This document shows positions 18,382 through 26,455 of a DNA stretch of 64,000 bases, piece by piece. This stretch comes from Bradyrhizobium sp. B097. GTDB taxonomy: Bacteria; Pseudomonadota; Alphaproteobacteria; Rhizobiales; Xanthobacteraceae. The notes beneath the pieces were generated by a model. It worked only from the letters and a program-made list of their open reading frames with translations, searched no databases and was not told the DNA's origin. Positions within the stretch are counted from its first letter, which is position 1. The number at the start of each line of letters is the position of its first letter. The position numbers and the translations under genes are program-made. Where the stretch lies: assembly GCF_038957035.1 (NCBI RefSeq), contig NZ_CP152412.1:6692501-6756500 (forward strand). Direction: 5' to 3'.

Positions 18382-19763
18382 TTTGTTGCTCCGCTCGCTT
18401 CGCCGGATATCCACGTTGGCAAGAACAGCGCCTCCACCCAGCGAGTGGTTACAGCTCCTGCACGAAACTGTTGCGCCCGTAGTATCGCCTCATCAAATGC
18501 TATGGTCGTCGAGATGCCGCCGACATCGAAGCTGCGCAGGGCTTCGGACGCTTGCCTTATGGCTGCCGAACGATCGCTGCCCCACACAACCAATTTGGCG
18601 ATCATGGAATCGTAGCAGTGCGGTACCGCGTACCCCTCGGTGCAGTGCGTCTCAACGCGGATTTCTTCTCCTGACGGGGGACACCAACGGGTTATGCGAC
18701 CTGGGGATGGCCGGAACCCCGATGCGACATCCTCTGCATTGATGCGGCACTCGATGGCGTGACCGCTGATCTGCACATCCGCTTGACGGAATGAAAGGGG
18801 CTCGCCCTGCGCGACGCGAATTTGCTCTTGCACGAGGTCGATGCCTGTGACCATCTCGGTAACCGGATGTTCGACCTGAATCCGTGAATTCATCTCGAGG
18901 AAGAAGAACTCCCTCTTGTCCATGTCATACACGAATTCGACCGTGCCGGCATTGGTGTAGTTGCACTGACGTGCGAGTTGAACGGCCGCGGCGGTCATCG
19001 CATCTCGCATTTCGCTGGAGAGCGCGATTGCGGGTGCCTCCTCGATCAGCTTTTGGTGTCGACGCTGGACGCTGCAATCGCGCTCGAACAGGTGGCACAC
19101 ATTGCCGTGGGTGTCAGCGATGATTTGCACCTCGATATGCTTTGCGTTCTCGATGAAGCGTTCAAGATATACGGTACCATCGCCGAAGGCACTCTTTGCT
19201 TCGACTTTCGCGCTGTCATATGCCGCAGGAAGATCGCTTTGGTTGCGTACCACTCTCATGCCGCGGCCTCCGCCGCCTGCGCTAGCCTTGATAAGGCACG
19301 GCCAGCCAATCGACTGGGCCGCCGCGTGAGCCGCATCCAGCGTTTCGAGCTGTCTCGAACCTGGGATGATCGGAACACCCGCCCTCTCCGCCAGCGCGAT
19401 CGCGCTCAACTTGTCACCCATCGCCTCAATAGCCTCTGCTGACGGCCCGATGAACACGATGTCATTCTCCGCGCACAGGCGTTGCAGCGATGCACGTTCG
19501 GACAGGAATCCGTATCCAGGGTGCAGCGCCTGACACGCAGTCAATTTTGCGGCTGTCACGATCGTATCCGCACGGAGATAGCTGCTTCCAGCGCTGGCGG
19601 GGCCAATGCACACCGCTCGGTCGGCCAGACGAGTCCCAAGCGCGTCGCGGTCGGCCGACGATACTCCGATCACCGTTTCGATGCCGAGCGCGCGGCAAGC
19701 CCTGATGATCCGCACCGCGATTTCGCCTCGGTTGGCGATAAAGATTCGCTGAAATGTGCTCAT
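18378..19763 (-). CDS. Biotin carboxylase subunit (AccC type)
   Basis: A 461-aa ATP-grasp enzyme that carboxylates biotin on the carrier protein with ATP and bicarbonate. It begins with IFIANRGEIAVRIIRACRAL, holds the glycine-rich ATP loop KASAGGGGRGMRVV, and the catalytic stretch FLEMNSRIQVEHPVTE. The length equals stand-alone AccC, with no fused carrier domain. It follows the carrier gene after 9 bp. Because the partner carboxyltransferase is of pyruvate-carboxylase type, not an acetyl-CoA carboxylase, this is a dedicated second AccC-like protein and probably not the housekeeping one. Confidence 0.92.
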   Translation of the reverse strand: MSTFQRIFIANRGEIAVRIIRACRALGIETVIGVSSADRDALGTRLADRAVCIGPASAGSSYLRADTIVTAAKLTACQALHPGYGFLSERASLQRLCAENDIVFIGPSAEAIEAMGDKLSAIALAERAGVPIIPGSRQLETLDAAHAAAQSIGWPCLIKASAGGGGRGMRVVRNQSDLPAAYDSAKVEAKSAFGDGTVYLERFIENAKHIEVQIIADTHGNVCHLFERDCSVQRRHQKLIEEAPAIALSSEMRDAMTAAAVQLARQCNYTNAGTVEFVYDMDKREFFFLEMNSRIQVEHPVTEMVTGIDLVQEQIRVAQGEPLSFRQADVQISGHAIECRINAEDVASGFRPSPGRITRWCPPSGEEIRVETHCTEGYAVPHCYDSMIAKLVVWGSDRSAAIRQASEALRSFDVGGISTTIAFDEAILRAQQFRAGAVTTRWVEALFLPTWISGEASGATK

Positions 19764-19772
19764 TGACCGTCT

Positions 19773-20285
19773 CTACTTCGGTCTGACACGCACGAGAGGC
19801 TGGTCGTACTCGACCATTTCGCCGTGCACCGCCACGATCTCCTCGACGATGCCGTTGACGCCGGCACTGACAGACGTGAACAACTTCATCACCTCAATCA
19901 GCCCAATCGTGTCGTCGGCTGAGATCCTTTGACCAACGACGACATAAGGCGGCTCGCCTGGCGCCGAGGTACAGTAGAACGTCCCGAGGAGAGGCGCGCG
20001 AATTGTGACGAACTGCTCGTCCTCCGCCCGCACCTCTGACGTGGAATTCCTCGCCCGTGGGACACTCGCTTCGGCTGATGGAGATGCCGGCGCCACGGGA
20101 TCTGGCCCACGCTTCTGTGCCGGCGCTCGCGCCGCCCGCTCGGAGCTACGCTCCACCGCCAGCTTCAGGTCTCCGCACTCGAAGCTCAATGAGGTTAGTT
20201 CAGTTGAGCTCTTGACCAGCTCTAAAATGCGAACAGCATCCCGATAGGTCATGGAGTACCGGATTTCGTGAAGATCATTGTTCAT
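19773..20285 (-). CDS. Biotin carboxyl carrier protein (AccB type)
   Basis: A 170-aa carrier. Residues 12-48 form the AccB-type N-terminal helix and strand (ILELVKSSTELTSLSFECGD), then a Pro/Ala-rich linker (about 50-85), then the biotinyl domain from about 92. The biotinylation motif is EVMKLF with Lys134, instead of the commonest EAMKM. The thumb of AccB carriers is kept (APLLGTFYCTSAPGEPPYV). The start overlaps the carboxyltransferase stop by 11 bp. An AccB-type carrier serving a pyruvate-carboxylase-type carboxyltransferase is an unusual mosaic. Confidence 0.9.
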   Translation of the reverse strand: MNNDLHEIRYSMTYRDAVRILELVKSSTELTSLSFECGDLKLAVERSSERAARAPAQKRGPDPVAPASPSAEASVPRARNSTSEVRAEDEQFVTIRAPLLGTFYCTSAPGEPPYVVVGQRISADDTIGLIEVMKLFTSVSAGVNGIVEEIVAVHGEMVEYDQPLVRVRPK

Positions 20286-21774
20286 TCCCGGCCTCCGATT
20301 CGGATGCGAAAGTCATGTCGAGCTTGAAGGACTTTTTCTGAACGCGCACGGACCGAAGGCGCGGCTCCTTGAGCAATTCCTTTACCAGCGCCACCAGGGG
20401 TCGATCCACGAAAGGACGTGTGTACTGATCAGTCCCCCGAGCCGGCAGCGCTTCAACGTGTTCACGGCCGTAGAACATATGGAGCAGAAGTTCCTCGTCC
20501 GACCTGAACGGCCCCGCGTCGCGCCGAAACTCTTCAAGCATCGGCCGCTCGAAGGCGACCTCCGGCGCGCTGTGCTCTTCCAGGGTGCGCCCACCGAGAA
20601 CGCGATCCAACACCTCCGCATCGATAGGCGCTGGAGCGGCACCGTAGCGCCCCATGACATATAGGCGCAGCTCCTGTGGAATCGTCCTGTACCGCTCCCG
20701 TTGGATAACGTTCATTGTAGCCTGCACCCCCACGAACTGAGAGAACGGCGTCACCATGATGGGATAGCCAAGTTCCCGGCGAATCCGTCCAGCTTCTTCC
20801 AGCACCTCATCAAGTCGAGAGAGCAGACCCAGTTCGAGCAGCTGGTTCCTGAAGTTCGACATCATGCCGCCGGGGATCTGATGTTCGATGAACTTCCTAT
20901 AGCGCTCTGCGTCGAATGCGAACGGACCGGCGACGGCCCGGTTCTCGATGTGCGCAACCCAATAAAAATAGTCGTCAGTGCACCTGACCGCCTCGCGGTC
21001 AAGTCCGGTATCAAGACCGAGCTCCTCCGCGATTTTCATGACATCCAAGGTACTCGGAACAGATTCGCCGTTCGCCAGCGGCGTACTAGCCGTCGCAACG
21101 GTATCCACACCAGCAATCAACGCTTCGCGGTAGGACGCATGGGCAAGTCCCATCGTATGATGCGCGACGAATTCAATCGGCACTCCAGGGCCCACCGCGC
21201 TCCGAAGTGCGGCCAGCAGTGATTTCGCGCGCGGGCCGGTCAGAATGCCGCTGGCGTCTCCCAGCGTGATGGAATCGACGTCATAGCTCACCAACTCGCG
21301 CGCCTTCTTGACGAAATACTCGTCCGTATGCACAGGACTTTCGGTGAACGCGATGATGCCGGATGACTTCAGGCCCAGAGATCTGGCAATCCGAAAATGC
21401 GCCTCGATGTTGCGCATATCATTTAGGCCGTCGAATATCTTGACCCACTCGACGCCAACGTCGCGCAGGCAGCGAAATACCAGCTGCACGACATCATCTG
21501 AATAGTGGGACCACCCGAATAGATTGCGGCTTCGCACAAGAACGTCGAGGCTCATGTTCGGCATGTAGGTCTGCAGCAAACGCAGTCGATCCCACGGGTT
21601 CTCAGCCAGGAATTTCACCGCGGTCTCAAAGGCGGCACCCGACGTGACGCATACCTTTCTGAAACCGCTTCCTCCGATCGTATCGGTTGCACCCAGCATC
21701 GAGCCGGTGCTCATACGGGTTGCCCAAAGTGACTGCGGACCATCCCGCAGCGTCTCATCTACGATACCGACCAT
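20275..21774 (-). CDS. Carboxyltransferase of the pyruvate carboxylase/transcarboxylase 5S type, divergent
   Basis: A 499-aa TIM-barrel carboxyltransferase related to OadA, PycB and the 5S subunit of transcarboxylase: DETLRDGPQSLWATRM at the N-terminus, VRSRNLFGWSHY, KIFDGLNDMRN, IPGGMMSNFRNQL, VTPFSQFVGVQA and a conserved C-terminal half. Two metal-site residues differ. The 5S/PC motif with the carbamylated Lys (LKDMA) reads LGDAS here, giving Gly172. The HxH motif reads VAH, giving Val203 and His205. The WGGAT motif is also changed (CVTSGAAF). It has no fused biotin domain and no membrane partner. It probably carboxylates something other than pyruvate. It starts 4 bp after the thiolase stop, deep in operon 1. 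Confidence 0.85.
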   Translation of the reverse strand: MVGIVDETLRDGPQSLWATRMSTGSMLGATDTIGGSGFRKVCVTSGAAFETAVKFLAENPWDRLRLLQTYMPNMSLDVLVRSRNLFGWSHYSDDVVQLVFRCLRDVGVEWVKIFDGLNDMRNIEAHFRIARSLGLKSSGIIAFTESPVHTDEYFVKKARELVSYDVDSITLGDASGILTGPRAKSLLAALRSAVGPGVPIEFVAHHTMGLAHASYREALIAGVDTVATASTPLANGESVPSTLDVMKIAEELGLDTGLDREAVRCTDDYFYWVAHIENRAVAGPFAFDAERYRKFIEHQIPGGMMSNFRNQLLELGLLSRLDEVLEEAGRIRRELGYPIMVTPFSQFVGVQATMNVIQRERYRTIPQELRLYVMGRYGAAPAPIDAEVLDRVLGGRTLEEHSAPEVAFERPMLEEFRRDAGPFRSDEELLLHMFYGREHVEALPARGTDQYTRPFVDRPLVALVKELLKEPRLRSVRVQKKSFKLDMTFASESEAGNEQ

Positions 21775-21778
21775 GGCT

Positions 21779-22963
21779 TCACACTTTCACAATCACTGCG
21801 TCTGCTTGCCCGAAGCCGCCGCAAATGGCGGCGGCGCCATACCCGCCTCCCCCACGGCGCAGTTCGCGAACCAGCGACATTATAACCCGTGCTCCGCTCG
21901 CCCCGGGCGGATGTCCAATCGCGACAGCCCCTCCATTAACGTTCGTAATCGAGCGGAGCTTACTCGTTAGCGCGACATCGCTCTCAGCCATTGTTTTGGT
22001 GGAAACCAGGGGCATCGCCGCAAATGCCTCATTGATTTCGATTCTCTTTAGATCGCTCAAGGCAAGGTTAGCGTCGCGTAGTCCCTTTCTGATCGCGTTA
22101 CCTGGCATATACACTGATGACTCGAGATCTCCCGAGAGTTGGACGTAGCTAACAACTTCCGCCAAGCGATACATGCCAAGGCGACCCGCCTCGATATCGG
22201 AGGCTAGGAGTATCGCCGATGCCCCATCGTTCAGACCAGGCGCATTACCCGCGGTGACGGTCGCACTACCGTATACGGTCGGTAGACGGGCAATGACTTC
22301 CAGCGACACCGTCCGCCGTGGAGATTCGTCAATGCGCAAGACTTCGTCGTTGGATGAATCCCCATCCATCGGAACGAGTTCGTCCTCATAGAAGCCCGCG
22401 TCAAAAGCTTGGAAGTACTTTTCGTGGCTCGCGACCGCCCACTCATCCTGTTCTTCTCTAGAAACTTGATACTTCAAGGCCATCTCGCCTGTGACAGTGG
22501 CGAGCGGCCGATTGGTGATTGGATTCTTGAATTGCATGGGATCGTCCATCCGCAAGTTTCCGTTACGACGCTCCCACCGGATATCCTTCAGCAGATAGGG
22601 CGTCTGGCTCGAACTGTCGGCACCGCCCGCGATCACAACAGATGCATCCCCGGCCCGGATCTTCAGCACTCCGAGACCGACACAACTCATTGATGAGCAG
22701 CACGCGCGGTCCAGGGTCATTGACGGCGTTGTGTCCGGAATACCCGCATGAAAGTTGATTTGACGTGCGACGACTGGTGTCGCGCCAGCGAGTATTGCCG
22801 ACCCGAAAAGCGTCTCGCTGACCGCCTCGGGGGCGACCCCCGATCTCTCCAGCACCGCCTTTACGACTCGCGCGCCGAGGTCCACCGAACTACAGCGACG
22901 CAAAGCTCCGCCAAACTTCCCAAATGGCGTTCGCCGCGCTTCTGCGACTACGATCTTAGTCAT
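21779..22963 (-). CDS. Thiolase (acetyl-CoA acyltransferase family)
   Basis: A 394-aa thiolase that cleaves a 3-oxoacyl-CoA with CoA to release acetyl-CoA. The nucleophile lies in TLDRACCSSMSCVG near residue 88, followed by NEAFAAMPLV, the catalytic His in GHPPGASGARV and the second Cys in AAICGGFGQAD. All catalytic elements are present. It is co-transcribed with the carboxyltransferase (4 bp gap). In the proposed route it cleaves the activated 3-oxo acid made by carboxylation and CoA ligation. Ordinary beta-oxidation is the alternative. Confidence 0.9.
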   Translation of the reverse strand: MTKIVVAEARRTPFGKFGGALRRCSSVDLGARVVKAVLERSGVAPEAVSETLFGSAILAGATPVVARQINFHAGIPDTTPSMTLDRACCSSMSCVGLGVLKIRAGDASVVIAGGADSSSQTPYLLKDIRWERRNGNLRMDDPMQFKNPITNRPLATVTGEMALKYQVSREEQDEWAVASHEKYFQAFDAGFYEDELVPMDGDSSNDEVLRIDESPRRTVSLEVIARLPTVYGSATVTAGNAPGLNDGASAILLASDIEAGRLGMYRLAEVVSYVQLSGDLESSVYMPGNAIRKGLRDANLALSDLKRIEINEAFAAMPLVSTKTMAESDVALTSKLRSITNVNGGAVAIGHPPGASGARVIMSLVRELRRGGGGYGAAAICGGFGQADAVIVKV

Positions 22964-23026
22964 GGCATCTGTCTCTGTTGGTCACTTCGTCGCTGCGACC
23001 CGCGATCCTATTGCTGAACTCTTACC

Positions 23027-23692
23027 TCAGCGAAAGTTGAGAAACGCCTGTAGTATCTTGACGACGCTCCTTTCCATCCGCTGATCGTCAAGCGAGACGG
23101 GTCCCGGCTCGTTCAGGATTGCGTTCACCAATAATCCGTTGACCACCTGAAGGGCTTCACGGACTTCCTGGTCCCGAGCTGCCTTGTTGCGTCCCGCCAA
23201 TTGCGGAGCAAGCGCGTTGGCCACCATCCCCGCAGACGTGTGGCCAGACTTTCTGAAGGGCGTCCATTGATCGGCACCCCGGGCGGTATACCGACATGCC
23301 GTCTTGTAGATGCCTCTGTGCTTACGAAAGACGCCGACCCAGAAGCGCGACAGCTCACTTAGAAACTCAGCTTTTCCGGCACCAGTGTTGGTGAGCCTAT
23401 CCAAGAGAGAGGCTAGAATATCGAGCTCTTCGGCAAGTATGGTCTCCTGCACGTAGTCGAAGAAGACCTCTTTGCTTTCGAAGCGGCTGTAAAACGAGCC
23501 AACAGACGAGCCAGCTTCAGCGGCAATATCCTCGATCGTTACCTGATCATAATCTCTCACATTGAACGCTAACCGACCAGCCTCCATCAGCGCACGCATC
23601 GTCGCTTCCGATCGCGCCTGTTGCGCCGGCATCACGCCTGCTGGGTTTTGCGGCTTCCGCTGCAACCGTCCTTGCGCATCACCAAAGGTCAT
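23027..23692 (-). CDS. TetR-family regulator of operon 1
   Basis: A 221-aa TetR regulator: N-terminal helix-turn-helix VTIEDIAAEAGSSVGSFYSRF near residues 45-65, then an all-helical ligand domain. The start at 23692 (MTFGDAQGRL) is preceded by AAAGGA; a TTG at 23719 would add nine residues. It is embedded between the permease (30 bp upstream) and the thiolase (63 bp downstream), so it is probably co-transcribed and autoregulatory. The perfect inverted repeat at 26371-26390, upstream of the first gene, is a plausible operator. Confidence 0.88.
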   Translation of the reverse strand: MTFGDAQGRLQRKPQNPAGVMPAQQARSEATMRALMEAGRLAFNVRDYDQVTIEDIAAEAGSSVGSFYSRFESKEVFFDYVQETILAEELDILASLLDRLTNTGAGKAEFLSELSRFWVGVFRKHRGIYKTACRYTARGADQWTPFRKSGHTSAGMVANALAPQLAGRNKAARDQEVREALQVVNGLLVNAILNEPGPVSLDDQRMERSVVKILQAFLNFR

Positions 23693-23722
23693 AATCTGAA
23701 CATTCCTTTCCACACGCAAGCA

Positions 23723-24487
23723 TCAGCGCCAGCGCAAGAGGTAGCGCTCAACTTGGTCCATGATCCATGTCAGGAGAATTCCCAGGAAAGACATGAAAAT
23801 TAGGACGGCAAAGACGCCATTGGTATTGAAGGTACCGGCGAGATACGTGAGTTGTTGCCCAAGGCCATTTTGCGAGGCGATGATTTCCGAGCCGACGACA
23901 CCGAGAAGCGCATAGATCAGGCCGAGGCGCAGCCCTGAGAAGATCGTCGGCACGGCACTTACCAGTGTCACCTTCCAGAAAATCTGTGCTCTCTTCGCCC
24001 CCAACATGCGGCTTAGCACCAGCCAATCCTGGTCCACGCTTCTAGCTCCGGCAACGGTATTGCTAAGTACGATGAAAAAGGTCAACGAGAATCCCAAGGC
24101 AACCTTCGAACCCGTTCCAAGACCGAACCAGAGAATGAAGAGTGGCGCGAGTGCAATGCGCGGCAACGCGTTGAGCGCTGTGAAGAGCGGATTGAAGAAC
24201 CGCTCGCACCAAGACCAGACTGAGAAGATCAAACCGAAAGCGACGCCAGCGACGCTACCCATCGCGAATGCAATCAGCGTCGCCCACATTGTCCAAGCGG
24301 TATCCTTCAGAAGATCCCGCTCAACAAAGAGAGCGTTGAACAAATGCTCCATGATCTTTGTGGGTCGGCCAATGAAAATAGGATCCACGATACGGTTGAC
24401 AGCGACCCACTCCCAGACCCCCAGGAAGACCACGACAAACACAAGTTGGGCGGCTAACACGCCCAAGTCGACTTTGAGGGACTTCAT
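23723..24487 (-). CDS. ABC transporter permease, NitT/TauT (SsuC-like) type
   Basis: A 254-aa inner-membrane permease with about six hydrophobic helices. The family EAA loop is visible in TALNALPRIALAPLFILWFG, and the hydrophobic start is VLAAQLVFVVVFLGVW. The start at 24487 overlaps the ATPase stop as ATGA. With the ATPase and receptor it forms a complete importer of the nitrate/sulfonate/taurine class, whose members also carry aromatic or organic acids. Confidence 0.9.
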   Translation of the reverse strand: MKSLKVDLGVLAAQLVFVVVFLGVWEWVAVNRIVDPIFIGRPTKIMEHLFNALFVERDLLKDTAWTMWATLIAFAMGSVAGVAFGLIFSVWSWCERFFNPLFTALNALPRIALAPLFILWFGLGTGSKVALGFSLTFFIVLSNTVAGARSVDQDWLVLSRMLGAKRAQIFWKVTLVSAVPTIFSGLRLGLIYALLGVVGSEIIASQNGLGQQLTYLAGTFNTNGVFAVLIFMSFLGILLTWIMDQVERYLLRWR

Positions 24488-25257
24488 CGAGGCCGCTCCG
24501 CGGATACCAGCGCCTGTTCCAGACAAGCCCAGACTTCAGCGTAAATCTCGTGGTACCGCGGATCCTTCTGGAGCCCGCGCACGGAGCGGGGCCGAGGGAG
24601 CGCGATGGGAATGTCCGCGATAATTCGACCCGGTCGAGCCGACATGACGACAACGCGATCGGAAAGGGTTACGGCCTCATTGAGGTCATGTGTGATGAAG
24701 ATAACGGTTCGCTTTTCAAGCGACCACAGATCCAGCAGCACCTCCTCGAGCTGGAGTTTGGTCTGCGCATCCAGGGCACCGAAAGGCTCGTCCATCAAAA
24801 GAATGGACGATTCCATCGAAAATGTACGTGCGAGAGCTACCCGCTGTCGCATTCCGTGCGATAGCGCTTTGGGATAGGCGCCCTCGAACCCCGACAGACC
24901 GACATTCTCGAGAAACTCTCGCGCACGCTTCTCACGCCGCCCTCTGGGCACCCCCCGAAATTCCCCTGCCAGCATGACGTTGTGCAGTGCGGTTCGCCAA
25001 GGGAAGAGACTGTCTCTTGCGAGCATATAGGCGACATCATGACGACCGGCCTTGGGCGACCGCTCCGCAACGCTAATCTCCCCTGTCTGATGTCCTATTA
25101 GGCCGGCTACCAAATTGAGCAGCGTCGTCTTTCCACAGCCGCTCGGCCCCACGACCGAGACGAACTCGCCTGGAGAAATGCTGAGCGTAGCGTCAGTGAC
25201 CGCTTGTACGCCCCCGGCAAAAACATGACTTACGTGCTCAAGGCGTATCGTGGTCAT
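24484..25257 (-). CDS. ABC transporter ATPase, NitT/TauT (SsuB-like) type
   Basis: A 257-aa ATP-binding subunit. Walker A is VVGPSGCGKTTLLNLVAG near residues 34-50, signature LSHGMRQRVALAR, Walker B SSILLMDEPFGALD and switch His in FITHDLNEAV. It has the usual length and no extra domain. It is the second gene of operon 1, after the receptor (38 bp gap) and coupled to the permease. Confidence 0.92.
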   Translation of the reverse strand: MTTIRLEHVSHVFAGGVQAVTDATLSISPGEFVSVVGPSGCGKTTLLNLVAGLIGHQTGEISVAERSPKAGRHDVAYMLARDSLFPWRTALHNVMLAGEFRGVPRGRREKRAREFLENVGLSGFEGAYPKALSHGMRQRVALARTFSMESSILLMDEPFGALDAQTKLQLEEVLLDLWSLEKRTVIFITHDLNEAVTLSDRVVVMSARPGRIIADIPIALPRPRSVRGLQKDPRYHEIYAEVWACLEQALVSAERPR

Positions 25258-25295
25258 TTGCTCGCTTCCCGTATTGGTACCCTGCGTCGCATCTT

Positions 25296-26312
25296 TCAGG
25301 GAGCGTTCTGATAGATGATGCTGTCCGGGTCGACTGGGGTCTTCAAGACGTCGTTCTTGATCAGGAATTTGTTGAAAGCCGGGATTGCCTTTCGGTCAAA
25401 GTGATTGCCGATTTGCGAGATACTCCCCTTCACCATCTCCGCCATCACGATATCTCTATTCGGAACGTCATCGGTTAGCTTGAAGTGCCGGGTGGCGATG
25501 GCTGAAGCCTCATTGAAATTCGTCGGTTCACGCATCCACTTGGTCGCTCGGGCTTGCGCTCGCAGAAATGCGTCGATCGCTTTTGGGTTTTTGGCCACAT
25601 ATTCGCGACGGGCCTGCCACGCCACAAAACCGCCGTTCATGGCAGCAAGATCGGCCGGCCCCTCGCCTTTTCGCAAATCAACAGCGATAGAGCACTTTCC
25701 CGTAGCGCCACACATGGCGGGGACCGGATCCCAAGTCACTGCAGCATCGATCTGCCCCGCAGCCAAGGCCGCATAGGTTGTTGCAGCGGCACCAACCGCC
25801 ACGAACGTGACCTCGTTAGGTGCAATCCCCGCGCCTGAAAGGAGATCCTTGGCGTACATCTCCACACCACTGCCGCGCGCGCTAACGCCGATCTTCATTC
25901 CCTTTAGACCAGCGATGTTTTGGGGGTATCCCGCACCAGGCTTTTCGAGGCCACTGCGAACCGCAAAGCTGTAGACATTGTTGGTCGCAAATGTCCCGAC
26001 AGCCATGAGATCGCTGCCATTGGCGACCGCTTGTAGCATCACATCGAGCGAGCTTAGAATGAGGTCGACGCTTCCCGCAGCGACCGCTTTCTGCGCAAGC
26101 GGCCCATTGGCGAGCAGAATGGGTTCACACCTCAGTCCCTCCTTCTCGCAGAAGCCCTTCTCCACCATGACCCAGTTCACCAGGTGCAAGTTGGAGCCAG
26201 GGTACTCCTGGTATCGCACCACGGTGAGGTCCTGTGACAGCGCCGGCGACATCGACTGAACCGCCAAAGAAAAAAGCGCGACGGCCGGCCATTTGCAACG
26301 ACTGCTCCCCAT
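25296..26312 (-). CDS. ABC transporter substrate-binding protein, NitT/TauT type
   Basis: A 338-aa exported receptor. The first 26 residues form a signal peptide ending near SMSPALSQ; the mature part begins LTVVRYQEYPGSNLHL and continues EKGFCEKEGLRCEPILLANG, ATWDPVPAMC and ATRHFKLTDDVPNRD, as in SsuA/TauA/ThiY-like proteins. It is the first gene of operon 1; the promoter region with the inverted repeat at 26371-26390 lies directly upstream. The ligand cannot be named from sequence. Confidence 0.9.
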   Translation of the reverse strand: MGSSRCKWPAVALFSLAVQSMSPALSQDLTVVRYQEYPGSNLHLVNWVMVEKGFCEKEGLRCEPILLANGPLAQKAVAAGSVDLILSSLDVMLQAVANGSDLMAVGTFATNNVYSFAVRSGLEKPGAGYPQNIAGLKGMKIGVSARGSGVEMYAKDLLSGAGIAPNEVTFVAVGAAATTYAALAAGQIDAAVTWDPVPAMCGATGKCSIAVDLRKGEGPADLAAMNGGFVAWQARREYVAKNPKAIDAFLRAQARATKWMREPTNFNEASAIATRHFKLTDDVPNRDIVMAEMVKGSISQIGNHFDRKAIPAFNKFLIKNDVLKTPVDPDSIIYQNAP

Positions 26313-26370
26313 CGAGACTTCCCTCCCATTTTAGCCGGCAGCTCGAAACCACAGAGGTTGCCGGCAGACC

Positions 26371-26390
26371 AGAATTAGTATTCTAATTCT
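26371..26390. promoter_or_regulatory. Perfect inverted repeat upstream of operon 1 (candidate TetR operator)
   Basis: AGAATTAG and CTAATTCT form 8-bp arms around a 4-base spacer, about 60 bp upstream of the first gene of operon 1. The AT-rich dyad stands out in GC-rich DNA and has the size of a TetR-family operator, so the TetR protein encoded inside the operon is the likely binder (inference). Confidence 0.6.
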
Positions 26391-26455
26391 ATTTCCTGGA
26401 ACTTCGGCGGGCACGCGGCAAACGTCAAGCTCTTTTTGAACGTTTTTTTTGCGCT

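Noticed and set aside
16033..21774. Operon 1 carboxylase as a standard acetyl- or propionyl-CoA carboxylase
   Set aside because: Those need an AccA/AccD- or PccB-type carboxyltransferase of the crotonase fold; the gene present is a TIM-barrel PC/OadA-type protein.
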